Assembly: GCA_002964805.2 (NCBI GenBank)
Contig: PUDQ02000001.1
Span: 9,076,001-9,140,000, forward strand
Length of the DNA stretch: 64,000 bases
Origin: Trametes villosa
Lineage: Eukaryota > Basidiomycota > Agaricomycetes > Polyporales > Polyporaceae
Direction: 5' to 3'
The notes under the pieces are model-generated. The model saw only the letters and a program-made list of their open reading frames with translations, made no database searches and was not told where the DNA came from. A program made the position numbers and the translations under genes. This document shows positions 25,274 to 36,957 of this stretch, piece after piece (the stretch's first letter is position 1; each line of letters opens with the position of its first letter).

Positions 25274-27825
25274 TCACAGAAGCTCGTGCAGCACCTTGTC
25301 GTACTGGTGCGGCAGGTGCGAGCTGAGCATGTCGCGCGCGAAGATGATCTGCCCGAACACCTGCTTCACGTCGCGCACCTCGAACAGGCGCACCTTGTCC
25401 GCGGGCGACGCGCGCCCGGTGCCCGCCCCGAGCCGGTGTGCGCGGTGCAGGTCGCCGTCGCGCAGCGCCCAGAGCACGCGCCCCGGTGGGAAGAGGTCCG
25501 CCATCTGCATGTTTGCCTCGAGCGTCTTGCGCATGGCGAGGAACTGCAATCCCGGTCAGCGGATATGCGTACGAGGTAGAATACTGGGGGACTCACCCAT
25601 TCCTCGTCGCCCTCCTCACCCCGCCCCATCTTCCACTTCAGCGCCTTCTTCGTCACACGCGAGTACCCGTCCGCCTTCTCGCCCTCCTTGTTCTCCGCCG
25701 CACACAGCCACACCGCCGCGCGCGTCAGATCGCGCACACTGCCCAGTCCGAGACGGGAAACGATGTCGTGCCCGTACACGAACGATGTGATTAGGCCGGA
25801 CGCAGCCGCCTTGGCACTGAGACGCGGAGAGACGATGCAGGGGGGTGCGAAGCAATACGCGGTGAGTTGTCGGTTCGTCGGGAGGCCTGACGCGCGATGA
25901 GTGAGGCGCGTATCTGGGGAAGCCCACATCTGAAGGCGAATCAGCTAATGCATACTGGCACACAATAACTGGGTACTCACCAGCGCCAAGAGCCCAGCGA
26001 CACCCGCGCCTAAACTGTGGCCGCAAAGGACAAGCGCTGCAAGTTTAGTGAGGAGAAGGTCCCTCTTCTGCCAAAGAGCTGAACACGTACAGTATCCCTT
26101 GTTCTTCCGCAGGGCGTCACGAACGACGACATGCACCGGCCCCCCAACACCACCCATCGCCCGCGCCATCTTCAACATCCCGCCATGCACGATATGCACG
26201 GTGTCATCCGCGCTCTCGGACGGCACGCGCGCACGGGGAAAGGGCTTGCTCGACGTGCTCGCCTCCTCCTTATTCGCCCTTTCCGAGACCTTGCGTGTGC
26301 GCGGGAACGGTACCGAGAGGTCCATCGGGAACGGAAACGATCCTGGAATGTTCTCGACATCCTCGTCAACTTCGATGATGGGCACCTGCGGCTCAGGTTG
26401 CGCGAGCGGGGACGACTCCGAGGGCGGCCTGTGCGATCTGCTCTCCACCTTTGGCAGGGTGAAAGGCACGGGATCGCAGGTGAGGTCGACGGCAACCTCG
26501 TTGAGGCTCATCGTGCCTCGGATGACGAGCACCACCTCCTGTCGTACGTGGTCCGTCAGAACCCAGAAGCGCGGCATCTGGCTGTCCGTGCCGACATGAG
26601 CGGTCGGAGGCTCCTTCTGTGTGCAAGTACGTTAGGAACAGTGGAGATGCAGTTGCAAAGTCAAACCTACCGCCGCGTCCGGAGAGGCATCATGCGACGA
26701 ATGCGACTTCGCCCAATTCAGGAAGATGTCGTGGTCGTGCTTGCCCATGAGCACATCCCACCACGAGTAGGACGCCGTCCCAGGACCGTGCGCATCTGCA
26801 CCCGAACCGGATGGGCGCTCGTTTGCCCCACCCTGAGGCCCAGCAGCCTCCCGCTCCGACGCATCGATGGCGTCAGCGATCTGCACCTCTTCCTTCTGCT
26901 TCTGGCGCTCAGAGGGCGAGAGCGACACTCCGAAGAAGAGCAAGCTGGCGCCGCCGTAGCCTGCAAGAACGAGCTTGGAAAGCCGACGGAGCGTCTGCTT
27001 CAGTTCGTCCATGGATACAGCAGCTGGAGGGCGTCGGGACGTCGAAAGGCGGGGTGCATGCGTGGGGGCTTGTCGCGGGTGTGGCCACGATCCCGGCACG
27101 GGGACCTCGGTAATGTCGGCGGTGACGATCTGCCCGCTGTGTCTGGGGTAGATGGTGTCCCCGGTGATCGTCACGCGGGAGTCGACGCGCTGTCGCGGCT
27201 GTGCGGCGTGGGCTTCGTCGTACACGGGCACCTCGCGCATATACTTGAACCACCGCTTCTCCTGCCACTCGCTTGTAACGCCCTGCAACGCAGCGAACCC
27301 CGCAAGTGCCTTGAGGACTTCGCCGAGCCCGTACCGTTCCTCCGGGAGGCCCTCACTCTCAGCCGGCTCGTTCCATTCGCGGCGCACGAGACCGACAAAG
27401 CTCGCAAGGGAGAAGCTCGCCTCGTCGCTCCCGGGGAAGATGGTGGTGAGCATGGACAGAGAGGAGTTGGCCGCGACGAGCGAGGTTGACGTGAGAGTCT
27501 CCCCTAGTAGGATGGGGGCAAGCGCGACGAACTCGACGGCTGAGATGGCCGAGGAGACTGCACCTCCGAAGAGCGCACGGGCGTTGGTGCTGCCGCCGAA
27601 CAAAGTGTAGTCAATAACAGTGCCGGTGAGTCCGGCTGCGGTGGAAGCTACTCCGCGCGTTACAGAGAACTGCAATATGAGCGTGAGCTACTACTCAGAG
27701 GATATCTAGCATTTTCGACGTACTCCGAGCCTTGTGCAGGCCTTCGCCGCAGAGAAACCGACAGAGGTTGCGGTTGAGGCGAAGTCGAGGCTGAGACGAC
27801 CATATTTGTCCCAATTAGAGAGCAT
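25274..27825 (-). CDS. Diacylglycerol-lipase-like class 3 lipase
   Basis: sn-1-specific diacylglycerol lipase-type hydrolase, probably membrane associated. Exon 1 (27724-27825) encodes MLSNWDKYGRLSLDFASTAT and joins exactly to FSVTRGVASTAAGLTGTVID. The N-terminal half holds hydrophobic, Ala/Gly-rich segments (for example LFGGAVSSAISAVEFVALAP and KLVLAGYGGASLLFFGVSL) that may be membrane embedded. The lipase core is in the second half: VVLVIRGTMSLNEVAVDLTC, a Ser/Arg-rich insertion, the nucleophile elbow LVLCGHSLGAGVAGLLAL, YCFAPPCIVSP, the probable catalytic Asp in SFVYGHDIVSRLGLGSVRDL, and the probable catalytic His in MLSSHLPHQYDKVLHELL at the very end. Six or so short introns. Divergent from RAI1 across 360 bp. 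The order of elements matches the fungal relatives of DAGL. Confidence 0.85.
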
Positions 27826-28185
27826 TCAAGGTTAAAGCACAGCTGCGGTGTATTCTACAGATTCTAAGGCGCAAACGACGACCACAGATGCTCGCGATGC
27901 GAGAGACGGCAGTCAGACGACAAGAGTTGCAGGTGGAGGTAGAATCACAAGCCACGGTGGCCTCCGGTGGCGCACCTTGGCGCAGACTTTGTGGGTCGTC
28001 AGAGCACAGCCACCTCGCGCGTATGTCGCGTGGCTGGATCCTCTGCGTATCCGGATGTTCTTCTCGACTCTCTTCACGGTTTGCGTGCTTGTTCTCCTGG
28101 GCGCACGCACTGAATCTTACGGGTCTGTGCTTATTTGGAACAACCCCACGGTCTCTGCCTAGGAGTAGTGGCGTCGGCATCCAGG
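27826..28185. promoter_or_regulatory. Divergent promoter region DAGL-like / RAI1
   Basis: 360 bp between opposed start codons. No canonical TATA box seen; both promoters are inferred from position only. Confidence 0.45.
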
Positions 28186-29851
28186 ATGAACAAACGCAAA
28201 GCGTCGCGGTCTCCGCCGCTGCCCGAGCCCCCCGCAAAGAGGCTGGAGGTCAATTCCGAGTCCAGCATCCCCAGCACATCCACCCACACACTCTCGTATC
28301 CCAACACTAGCTCCAATGCGACGCCCAAGCCGGTGCCCTTCCAGCAACCTACCGGGCTGCTCACCTTCTCGTACACGCCAGAGCGCTTGCTCGAATTCAC
28401 CGACTCCGCGCTGCGCTACTACGTCGACCCACCACCTGGGGCTGACCTGCGCTACGGATACGATCGCTGGGTGAAACGTCCGGAGGAACGAACGCGCCTC
28501 GACCCGCTCCTTCGCGCGGCCGAGCGCGTCATGGAGAAGGCGGACGCGAGCTTGGGTCCGGGGAGCGGCGCGAAGTGGCTGCGGGACATCTCGGTGGTGA
28601 CCTGGCGGGGGATCATGACCAAGTGAGTCCGTCGTACACCTCGCGTACTCAGTGGACGAGCGTGGCTGATAGCCTCTGCGAGAGAGGATCTTGACCGCGC
28701 CATACGAAGAGCGCGACCGTTGCGAGCTGAACGCGATGTACGTCGGCGGCACCCTCTACATCGAAGAACACCTATCCGATGCGAGGCTCCATGAGAAGTA
28801 CGTTGCGATACCAGAACACCGGAATCTACCCTAACCGGCCCGCGGGTCCAGGGGAGACCTTGCGCCCAAGCAGCGCCAACAGACGTACTACGGGTACTCC
28901 TTCGAGTCCTGGTGCACATCCTCCAAGCCAGGAGTCCCTGAACGCGCAGAGGGTCATCCCATAGGCTGGGGCGGGGACGTCGACACCAACGTGCAATGGT
29001 GCAATGTCATCAAGACAAAACTCGGCGACAACCGCCTCATCATCGGAGGCGAGGTCGACTGCGTACGGGGTGGGCAATCCAACTGTGTGCACACGCTTCC
29101 CGTGAACTGACTCGGAACTTCCGTGCACAGATCGATTTAATGGGAAACCGGACACGTTCGTGGAGCTGAAGACTTCCATGTCGATCCGCAATGCGGGGGA
29201 CGAGGCGCGGTTCGAGAAGTGAGCTCCCTGCAATGGCGTACCGAACGCCCTCTAACCCTACTCTAGGAAGATGCTCAAGTTCTACATGCAGTCCTTCCTG
29301 CTCGGTGTCCCAGTAGGCGTTCCCTTGCTCCTCGAAACGACCTCATATACTCACCCTTCCTCGCGTAGGAAATCGTAGTAGGCTTCCGAACTCCGGCAGG
29401 GAAGCTCACGACGACGCAGTCGTTCAAGACGATAGAGCTGCCCCGCCTCGTTCGCGGGAAGCCCAATGCATGGAACCCGCAGATCTGCTTCTCCTGGGGC
29501 CAGCAATTCCTCTCCACGCTGAAGTCCGTCCTCTCCGCCGCTTCCGAACCAACGGCCGAAGCTTCTGAGCAAGCCGACCCCTCGAGTCCACCACCAGCCC
29601 GGGTCTGGCGAATCGTCCTAGCGCCCGGCGAGGGCGCGAAGGTCTCCTTACTCGACGACGCCGGAGCGCGGGAAGCGCAGGCAGGCGAGGACAGGGTGGG
29701 CATCCTGCCCAAGTGGTTCTATGATCAGGTTGCTGGCCAAGGATCTCAACCCGGACCGATTCCCGTATCGAATGTGGCCAGCGCGCCTCCACCAACCACG
29801 ACCGTCGCACCGGCACCTGATAGTACCTCGCACCAGGGATGGAATATCTGA
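28186..29851 (+). CDS. RAI1: Decapping/pyrophosphohydrolase nuclease DXO/Rai1
   Basis: Nuclear mRNA 5'-end quality-control enzyme that removes incomplete caps and, in many fungi, stimulates the 5'-3' exonuclease Rat1. The start at 28186 gives MNKRKASRSPPLPEPPAKRL, a probable nuclear localisation segment. Conserved blocks: LLTFSYTPERLLEFTDSALR, then YYVDPPPGADLRYGYDRW, a YYGYSFESWC block, and the active-site motifs GGEVDC near 29049 and FVELKTS near 29160, whose acidic residues and Lys coordinate the metal. Next come FYMQSFLLGVPEIVVGFR and SFKTIELPRLVRGKPNAWNP with ICFSWGQQFL. The splice after GEVDC uses donor gtgggc, giving VDCVRDRFNGKPDTFVELK. One intron near 28790-28870 has an ambiguous donor. 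The tail after the VGILPKWFYDQV block is Pro/Ala-rich and low in complexity. Confidence 0.9.
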
Positions 29852-30932
29852 GATACCTACGTGTCTACCATGTATCATTAGCTGTACTTATGGAAGGCAG
29901 CCTATCCGCCCCCCCGGAGGTAGCCGAGTGTGTGCGCTGTTGAGTTGCACTGACGCTCAGAGTGGCGTATAGCCTTCGAAGCTCCTTTGTGCGGTTCGGA
30001 GTGGCATCGGAGCCTGGAGGAGGACAGGAGGTATATATACCGCAAGAGCGAACCTCTGTACGCAGGCCCAATCTGCTCTCCCTGTTGGTGGTTGGCGGCC
30101 ATCTCGTTTATATTCACCCTACGCCCTGCACCGGGACACGTCCGCCGCCGTTGCAATCTCGACTGGGCGCGCGGGCACGCCACGTTCGGTGCACCGCCCC
30201 GTATGGCGGACGACCTAGAGGCTCTATACGGGCGCGGCTCTCAAGCGACAGACCGCCGCAGAGGATGTCAGCCACCTGCCAGCCTCCCGCCGCCCGCCGC
30301 CCGGGGGATAAGTACCGCGCCCGGGCGACCTCTGCTCCTCATTCCCGTCTTCCACCCGCTGAGACCGACGCAGGGTGGTACATTCTACAAGACGCCGGGT
30401 CTTATCGTCCAGCAAGCGGACGAACATACAAGGTGCGTCCCGAGGGAGGGACTCCGGTCCTGGCGCATACCTTTTCGTGGTCCTCGGGATAAGTACCCCC
30501 TGCGCCGGCCTCCGTCGTGAAGGCCGGTGCGGGCGGGGAAACCAAAATGCGTTTTCTGCTTCATTTCTTCGTCCAGGTTCTCGAACTGCTCATCGGTGGT
30601 GCACCCCTCAGTGTCCTCTAGGGTATGTTGCATGTACGTACTGTATGTTTGACGATTGTGGTGTATTATGGCACATAGGTCTTCAGTGGAACGCACCGAA
30701 GACCTGTGTACCATAACACACATGCACCCGTCAGCAGACTTCTTCTGCCTTCAATCGCAATAGTGTGCTACATTCCGAGTGGGTGTCGTCCATCGAATGA
30801 ATCTACCTGTCAGGTTTTGCGAGGGACATGCCTAGTATTACAACGACCGGTAGAGGTACATGACAGCGAGATGAAGCGAGTGAACGAGATGCGAGGAGAT
30901 GTCGAGAGGAATGCGTGTGTGCTGACAGGAGA
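29852..30932. other. Gene-free stretch containing a hairpin
   Basis: 1.1 kb between the RAI1 and SPT4 stop codons. I find no supportable protein. It contains the near-perfect 23-nt inverted repeat listed separately and a purine-rich, GC-rich part around 30120-30330. Confidence 0.4.
30662..30720. repeat. Foldback hairpin, 23-nt arms, 13-nt loop
   Basis: Left arm 30662-30684 and right arm 30698-30720 are complementary at 20 of 23 positions, separated by agtggaacgcacc. On the minus-strand transcript two of the three mismatches become G-U pairs. No poly-T tract follows, so it is not a bacterial-type terminator. Possible small foldback element or small-RNA precursor; function unknown. Confidence 0.6.
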
Positions 30933-31419
30933 TTAGTCTTGTTCGGTGCCGTCTCGAGGCCTGTACTTGATGTTCCGGTTCTCCAGCTCGGCCTCGACAT
31001 CCTCTGGTATGCGCCCCTTGACGCGTACGGCATACATTCCGCGCACGTACTTGGCTGAGAGCATCGTCTGTTTAGAAGGAAGCAGAAGGTTGAAGCGGGC
31101 AAGACTCACATGTCCTCTGCCATCGTGCCACCCAACTGTCCTCGGGGTTGATGACCGCAATCACTCCTTCGAAGTGGGTGGTCGTACATGCTTGGATACG
31201 ATCCGGGTACCCTTTCATCTACGGGCGTCGCCAAAGTCCTCGTGTTAGAACACATGGAACGGTGCTTGTAAACGCGCAACGTACTTGCATGAGCTCTTCG
31301 CAGTTCGGGCACCCATGTTTCCTGAAGTCTGCGGGCGACTGGACAATCGAGCACAAGAGACATGCGCGCAGCTGCTTTGCGCGGGGCTGGGACGGAATGG
31401 CGGCCTGTACTTGAGACAT
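30933..31419 (-). CDS. SPT4: Transcription elongation factor SPT4
   Basis: Small zinc-finger partner of SPT5 (DSIF complex) in RNA polymerase II elongation and chromatin. Three exons give 121 residues, typical for the family. The zinc site is C20-x2-C23 (RACLLCSIVQSPADF) and C37-x2-C40 (HGCPNCEELMQ). The SPT5-binding half reads MKGYPDRIQACTTTHFEGVI, then AVINPEDSWVARWQRTSKYV and RGMYAVRVKGRIPEDVEAEL, ending RPRDGTEQD at 30933. The last splice was chosen at tctcag|CC because only that acceptor restores WQRTSKYVRGMYAV. It is head to head with the BIG1-like gene across 167 bp. Confidence 0.93.
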
Positions 31420-31586
31420 AGCGAACAGCTAGGATGGACTGAGAGAGGAGTGAAGGAGAGCAGCCACAACGGCGCTCGCTGTGCTGAATGGCGAAGAGCG
31501 CGCGCTCGGCAACGTCCGCCGCAGGCGCCTACCACAGCCTGACGTCGCCGTCGCGGACGGCGTCGAGCAGGACCATCCCGACCACC
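31420..31586. promoter_or_regulatory. Compact bidirectional promoter SPT4 / BIG1-like
   Basis: 167 bp separate the two start codons, the shortest divergent gap in the window. Both core promoters must be within or overlap transcribed leaders. No TATA box. Confidence 0.55.
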
Positions 31587-32620
31587 ATGGCAGGCCGCGC
31601 CCTCACTCTCCTCTTCGCACTCCTGCCCGCCGCGGCGTCGGCGTACTCTCATTCTCATCCTGTTCTGGCTTGGTCGTCTCGCCAGTACGTCCTAGCCGCG
31701 TTGTCTGGCTGAACTGCGAGCTGAGTATATGCTGTAGCTCCGAGGCGCTGTCTTCCGCAAATGCGCACGGATCCGCGGTCGACTCGCATGCCGTTGCTAA
31801 CGCGCTGTATACCCACGACACTATCTGCGAGCACGACGCGGTTGTTGTTGTAGACCATGCTGGGGTAAGCACACCCGTCAACGCTACTTGACCCGTTATA
31901 CTCAACCGCTCGGGTTATGCAGCTTCACGCCTCGGACCTCCGTGCTCTCGAGCCCTCATGCCACGTCGCGAAATCTCTCTCCAGCGCGCCTTCCACCTTG
32001 AAGCTCGCGTACGTAGACAGCGGAGACCACCACGCAAACCCGTTCCACGACCTCGCGGGCGACCTCGCGAAGCGCTGCGGCTCTCGCTCCGTGAGCCACA
32101 CGCCGGAGCTCGGCGCCCTGGAGGTAGATGCTGGGAAGGGCAAGCACGTTGTTTCCATCTCCCTCCCGGCCCTCGAGGATGGCGAAGAAGGCGCGTCGCG
32201 GAAGAGCAGCCTGGCCGAGCACCGTACGTTCTCCATGAAACCTTCGCATAGGACCGCAACTGAACCGCTCCGTTTGCAGAGTCGTGGCTGTCTGACGAGC
32301 TCTCCAAGATCGAGGCCGCCTTCTCTAACTACCTGGTGATTTACTCCGGCTCGCCTGCGTCCCTCCTACACGGCCGCCAGTCCACCGGGACCTCGTCGAC
32401 CTTCGACTCGGCTGCGGCACCCGCGGACCCGAGCCCCTCGGGTGGTATCCTGAAGCGCTACCAGCTGCTCACGCCTGGACTTATCCTGTCGCTCCTCATT
32501 GCCTTCTTCGTCCTCCTACCCGTCATTTTCTTCGGCGTGTCTGCTCTGGCGAGCATTCAATCACCGCTCTCGAACGACATCCCGAAGGGCTTCAGTGCGG
32601 AGGAGAAGAAGAACCAGTGA
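31587..32620 (+). CDS. BIG1/VOA1-like ER membrane protein (V-ATPase Ac45-type domain)
   Basis: Single-pass ER protein of the BIG1/Voa1/Ac45 group, involved in cell-wall beta-glucan synthesis or V-ATPase assembly in yeasts. The start at 31587 gives signal peptide MAGRALTLLFALLPAAASAY followed by SHSHPVLAWSSRHSEALSSA, where splicing at CA|gtacgt...gtag|C restores the frame. The luminal part includes DTICEHDAVVVVDHAG and LKLAYVDSGDHHANPFHDLA. The C-terminal transmembrane segment is LLTPGLILSLLIAFFVLLPV followed by IFFGVSALASIQSPLSNDIP and a short Lys-rich cytosolic tail (AEEKKNQ). That arrangement with the TM-plus-ASIQSP motif is what points to the family; which yeast protein is the true orthologue cannot be decided here. 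Confidence 0.75.
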
Positions 32621-33527
32621 TTGGGCCTAGCATGGGGCGCATGTACGAACCCGGACTGTTATTTCATCCTTTTCTGTCGTGAGTCAGGCAGCCTGCGCGG
32701 ACGAGCGAGGTACTGCAGCTAGCATTCAAGGCTCTGAGGACCGTATGCGCGGTAATTCGGATGGAGGCGCACCGGACGTGCCGTTCCGCCTACCTGTTAC
32801 GGAGAGCTTGCACCTGCTCGGGAGTGTTCAGGAGAGCGCGACTGTATTGAGAAGTGTTATCTTCTTGATCTGACATGACATGGAAGCTCGCAAGTCCACC
32901 ACCTGGCGCATGCAGCTCGCCACGACGCCATCGCGAGGCGCCTGGAGAGGAGGATCGCGAACGGACCATCTTGTGGTGAGTACTCCGCCGCCGCTCCCGT
33001 ATGCTAATCATGGAACAGGCATAGTATTTACCCCAAAGCATCCGACCTCACTTTCGCAGTGTTAATGCGACCAACTTAGCTGGTTCGAACGCGGATATGA
33101 GCGTAGCGCATCGTCCGCACCCGGGCTCCGCCTGGCCATGTAGAGCAGGTGAGCCTCGAGGCGTAGCAGGAACCCCGCTGCCTCACCGTCCTGTCAACGT
33201 TGATCCGCTAATCAGCTTCCATTCCAGTCGGACAAGCAGCATGACCGGCTTCATCGGTCGGAGCCATCTACGCTGCGATTTCACCGACCTTGCGTGGATG
33301 CAGGACGCTGAGTTCTGCACTCCGCCACTTCCGCCAGGCCATTGAAACATAGCGCACTAGTTCCGACGTTGTTCTCTGAGCTATGGTGACATTGAGGGCG
33401 ATCGTGAGGGAAAGCAATGCGGACGAGGTGAGGGGAAGAGGATGTTGCATATAGCTCTCGCAGCGTGAGGGCGACATAGCACAACCACGAGCTAGCTTTC
33501 CACCAGACGATATCTCTCAAGCTCGCC
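32621..33527. other. Stretch without a resolved gene
   Basis: About 0.9 kb. One short piece near 32905-32990 reads HLAHAARHDAIARRLERRIA in one frame and is followed by a good gtgagt donor at 32977, so a small spliced gene could be hidden here, but I could not extend it. Nothing else is recognisable. Confidence 0.3.
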
Positions 33528-36500
33528 ATGCTGAAGACCTCGAACTCGCCTCGACCGCTACCGCCGCTTCCTCCTTCCCCTAGCCCTTCGGACCTCACGT
33601 TGCAAGAGGCACAGGCCGCGATGAGCGACGTCACGGAGCAGCCGCTCGATAAACCTCATGAATCCTTGGGTAGGTTATTCTCTAGTTATTTGGTGTGCAC
33701 GGTGTAACTTCTTTCGTAGAGCAATTGGAGCCGAAGGCTGAGAACGAAATCGAGGAGGTCAGCGTGATGCTTGACGAGCTGACCTGTGTGTATACCGCGC
33801 TGTCTATGATCGTCGATGTGTATTCTCATCACCAAACCGACTTTCAGCGCTTCACGGGAAGGAAGAGCTTGAGGAGATCGCTAAGAAGCTCGTGGAAGGC
33901 GTCAGTCACGTACTGGACTACCTGGGGGCCGTCGCCGAGATGCACCCCATCGCAGGCGTATGTGCACCGACCGATTCTCGCTATATCGCTACTGACATTC
34001 ACACAGATTGTAGTTGGCGCTCTCACGGTAACCGCAACCTCCTTATATGCGCCTCATGCGCTCATACGATGATGTCTCGGCTTTCGTAGAAAGTGGTCAG
34101 TCTGGAGCTCCAACGGCACGAGAACAACGCGCATATCGTCGTAGTGCATGCGACCATGGTGTGTAGACGTATCGCGCTGCCAGGATATCTTCCTCTGACG
34201 CTGTGTTGCTCTCAGGTGAAGACGGTTTACCACGTCCGCTTCCTGACGCGCATCCAAACCAAGTTCGAGGAAGAGCTCGAGGAGCGGCTGAAGATCATAT
34301 TCAACCACATGGTGGGCACCATTCGTGAATTCGGTAAGTAGCCTATTGGAGCTACTGCGTTGCGTGATGTTATTTACACTGATATTCACGCAGGAGGGTT
34401 TGTCGAGTAAGTGCATATATGCGTTGCGATCGACGCCTACTCATCCGTTACCAATTAGCGCATACCACGCTTGCTGGCAAAAGACCTGTGAGTATGTTCG
34501 TAGCATTCTCTCGAGCCGACCTGACGCATATCCTCCTAGACAAAGTCCTCTTCTCCCACATCCACAAGAAGAAACTAGAGCACTTCAGCAGCCGCTTCCA
34601 GCAACATCGGGAGGATCTCGACGAGATGCGGAAGACGATGACCCAAATGCAGCTCGCGACCGTCTTCGACAATACCGAAGAGATCCTCCGGCGGCTGCGG
34701 ATTGACGATCCGGATGTCGCGAAGGCTGAAGTATTCGTGCGTCAGAACGGGGGACCGGACGCGGTTAGGACGGTATGTGTACTCCAGTGCCTCACGACAC
34801 CGCAGCGGCTGATCAGTGCGGTGTAAGAACCCCGAGCTAGTCGAGCAGGTGGCAGCCATACTGCAAGAGAAGGCCACCCTCGGTATGAAGGAAACTCTAC
34901 GGCAAGGTTTCGACGATCTGCTGGAGAAGCATACGTCAGTAATTCCCCGTGGACTATAGCTTCTCGTCTTATACGGTTCTCGCACAGCGCTCGCTACCTC
35001 AAGAAGCTTGATAGCGTCCAAGACGCTGTCATATCCTCTGTGACGAACGCACAGTCAGCCATTCTCGGTCGCGTGCGTACCATGAAACATATCACCCTCC
35101 ACGATCTCACAATGTGATGGCCCATTAGCTGAACGAGGGACCTCACGAGCTCATCGAGGATCAGGAGATCCGCGCAATCTGGGAACGTAAGTCACTCTCG
35201 TCGTCATACTCAATGAATCACCGGAGTCTGACATTCTCGCAGGTAACGTAAGTTATGGGCTCGTGACGATCGTATAGCCTGTCTAAAGGGTGTCGCACTG
35301 CCGCGTAGCGTTGGAAGTCTAGCGTCAAGTGTCGAGTATTTGTCGAAGGTTAGCCTACCCGCCTTCTGTTGCACGGGAGGTGCTCAAGGCGATTTGGACA
35401 GGGCTTCACGAGTACTATCAGCGACAATTCCACCAGCACCGCCTAACCTCCCCGGCCCCGCACAAGGATGCCTGGACCTTGGACTTCTTCTCCCGCGTCA
35501 TGTGTACGTCGAATCCGGCGGATGTTGTGGATCTGGATCCTACCCTCGTTAATAGACCACTCGGCTATCGGGGATGTTGTGGACGATGACGGGAGCGGGT
35601 ACATCTCCGCCTCGGAGGTGAACGACTTTATCTCCGAGCAGCGCAGCCTGACGCGCTGGACGAAGCCTCAGTGGTTTGCTTTGTGAGTCATGTACTGCTT
35701 TTCTTGTGCCGGCGGTCTGATAGAGTTCGCAGTTGGGCCTGCGGGTGGTACAACAACAACTCATGGTAATGATCGACGTGAACCTCGGGATACAGTGTGC
35801 GTAAACTCATCGGTCTGGGTCGTAGGTACTATCGTCGTATCAAGCACCTCGTCCAACAAGCAGAGCAGGCCATCCAGCCCACCACCGCCACCGGTGGTGA
35901 ACAGGCTCACGGCTCCTGGCACCTAGTTCAGACTATCGTCAGCTCCTTGAAGCCGCTGGTGCTCGTTGCCGACGTGGAGGACTTCTCCGGTACGGTCAAG
36001 ATTCCCCATCAACTCCGCCACCTGCAGGAAGAGTACCGAACCTACGAAGAGGAGAAGATCATGGGCAACCTTGACCACCTCGGACACCACCTCGTCGACA
36101 GACCCTCGCTCAACGCTGCAGTCGGCGACAGCCGCATCGAGTTGGTGAGTACCTCAACCGCAGTCCCGAGGCACTAGCATTAATCTCCGTCACGTCGTTC
36201 CCACAGCATATGATGCCTCTGCTGTACATCCTCATGGTGCGACTGCAGGACATTGTCAGCAAGATCGCGAAGTCGAGGCGCGTCGAGGATGCGGACCTGA
36301 TCGCGATCGAGGAGCTGGCCACCTCGTGCATTGCGGTGTTCGCCGCGTTCGAGGACCGCATGCACGACCTGCTTCGCGGCTGGCGGTTCGAGGGCAAGGA
36401 CGTCAACATGCAAGTCGACCGGTACGCCGACGGTCTCTTCAGGAAATGTTATCGCGAGGTGCGCAGTACCGCTCGCGCAGGGCACAAACGATCTTTGACC

Positions 36501-36957
36501 GTCCGCCCGTCGTAGACACACGTCTACGAGCAAGCATACGATGTCTTGCGTACCTGCATCTTCGGCAGTGGACACACGCTACCCCGTCACCTCAGGCCAT
36601 TTGGGGTGAGCGTGCGCCGTAGGCCATCTTCAGTGCGTCCTCTGTGCATGCATATGGACCTGCCCACTGACCAGCCTTTATCGCCAGCCTGAGGATATGG
36701 CTCGCGATCTAGCAGCCTTGTCGGACCGCGTGCGGATGCTCGAGAACCGTCTCTCGGTTCCCGGTACTGCAGAAGTACCAACGCGAGTCCCGTCGCCGCA
36801 GAGGCTCGCTGACAAGGAATCTACTCACTCCGCTCAAACCTTGCCGTCAGAATACCCGCTTTCAGGACACGCTGCGCAACGCAATCTGGGAGCTCCTCGG
36901 AAGGGTTTCCTCGTGCGCTTGAGGCGATGGCTCATGGGCTGTGTTTCTTCTACGTGA
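33528..36957 (+). CDS. EF-hand protein with NLR-adaptor-like helical N-terminus (tandem paralogue 1)
   Basis: Unnamed protein, family recognised only by pattern. Start MLKTSNSPRPLPPLPPSPSP leads to a helical bundle: LEQLEPKAENEIEEVSVMLD, VSHVLDYLGAVAEMHPIAGI, VVSLELQRHENNAHIVVVHA and RIQTKFEEELEERLKIIFNH. This resembles the N-terminal adaptor helices seen on mushroom NLR-type proteins (family memory, not tested). Next come coiled-coil-like FQQHREDLDEMRKTMTQMQL and LQEKATLGMKETLRQGFDDL, a linker GRLNEGPHELIEDQEIRAIW, then a single EF-hand whose loop DDDGSGYISASE lies at 35582-35617, followed by RWTKPQWFALWACGWYNNN. A large helical C-terminal domain follows (LKPLVLVADVEDFSGTVKIP, HMMPLLYILMVRLQDIVSKI, RGWRFEGKDVNMQVDRYADG), and the end is basic (RRWLMGCVSST). 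More than 15 short introns. No enzyme motif seen. Confidence 0.8.
35582..35617 (+). other. EF-hand calcium-binding loop of paralogue 1
   Basis: Twelve-residue loop DDDGSGYISASE. Positions 1, 3, 5, 7, 9 and 12 are D, D, S, Y, S and E, with Gly at 6 and Ile at 8, so the loop should bind calcium. It is built directly after the intron that joins MYHSAIGDVV. Confidence 0.75.

Noticed and set aside
26131..27489. 452-codon open frame on plus
   Set aside because: It lies antisense to the diacylglycerol-lipase-like gene; composition is Arg-rich and low in conserved features, a GC-driven shadow.
30120..30330. GC-rich stretch with repeated ggataagtac words between RAI1 and SPT4
   Set aside because: Only two partial occurrences; too little to call a repeat or element.
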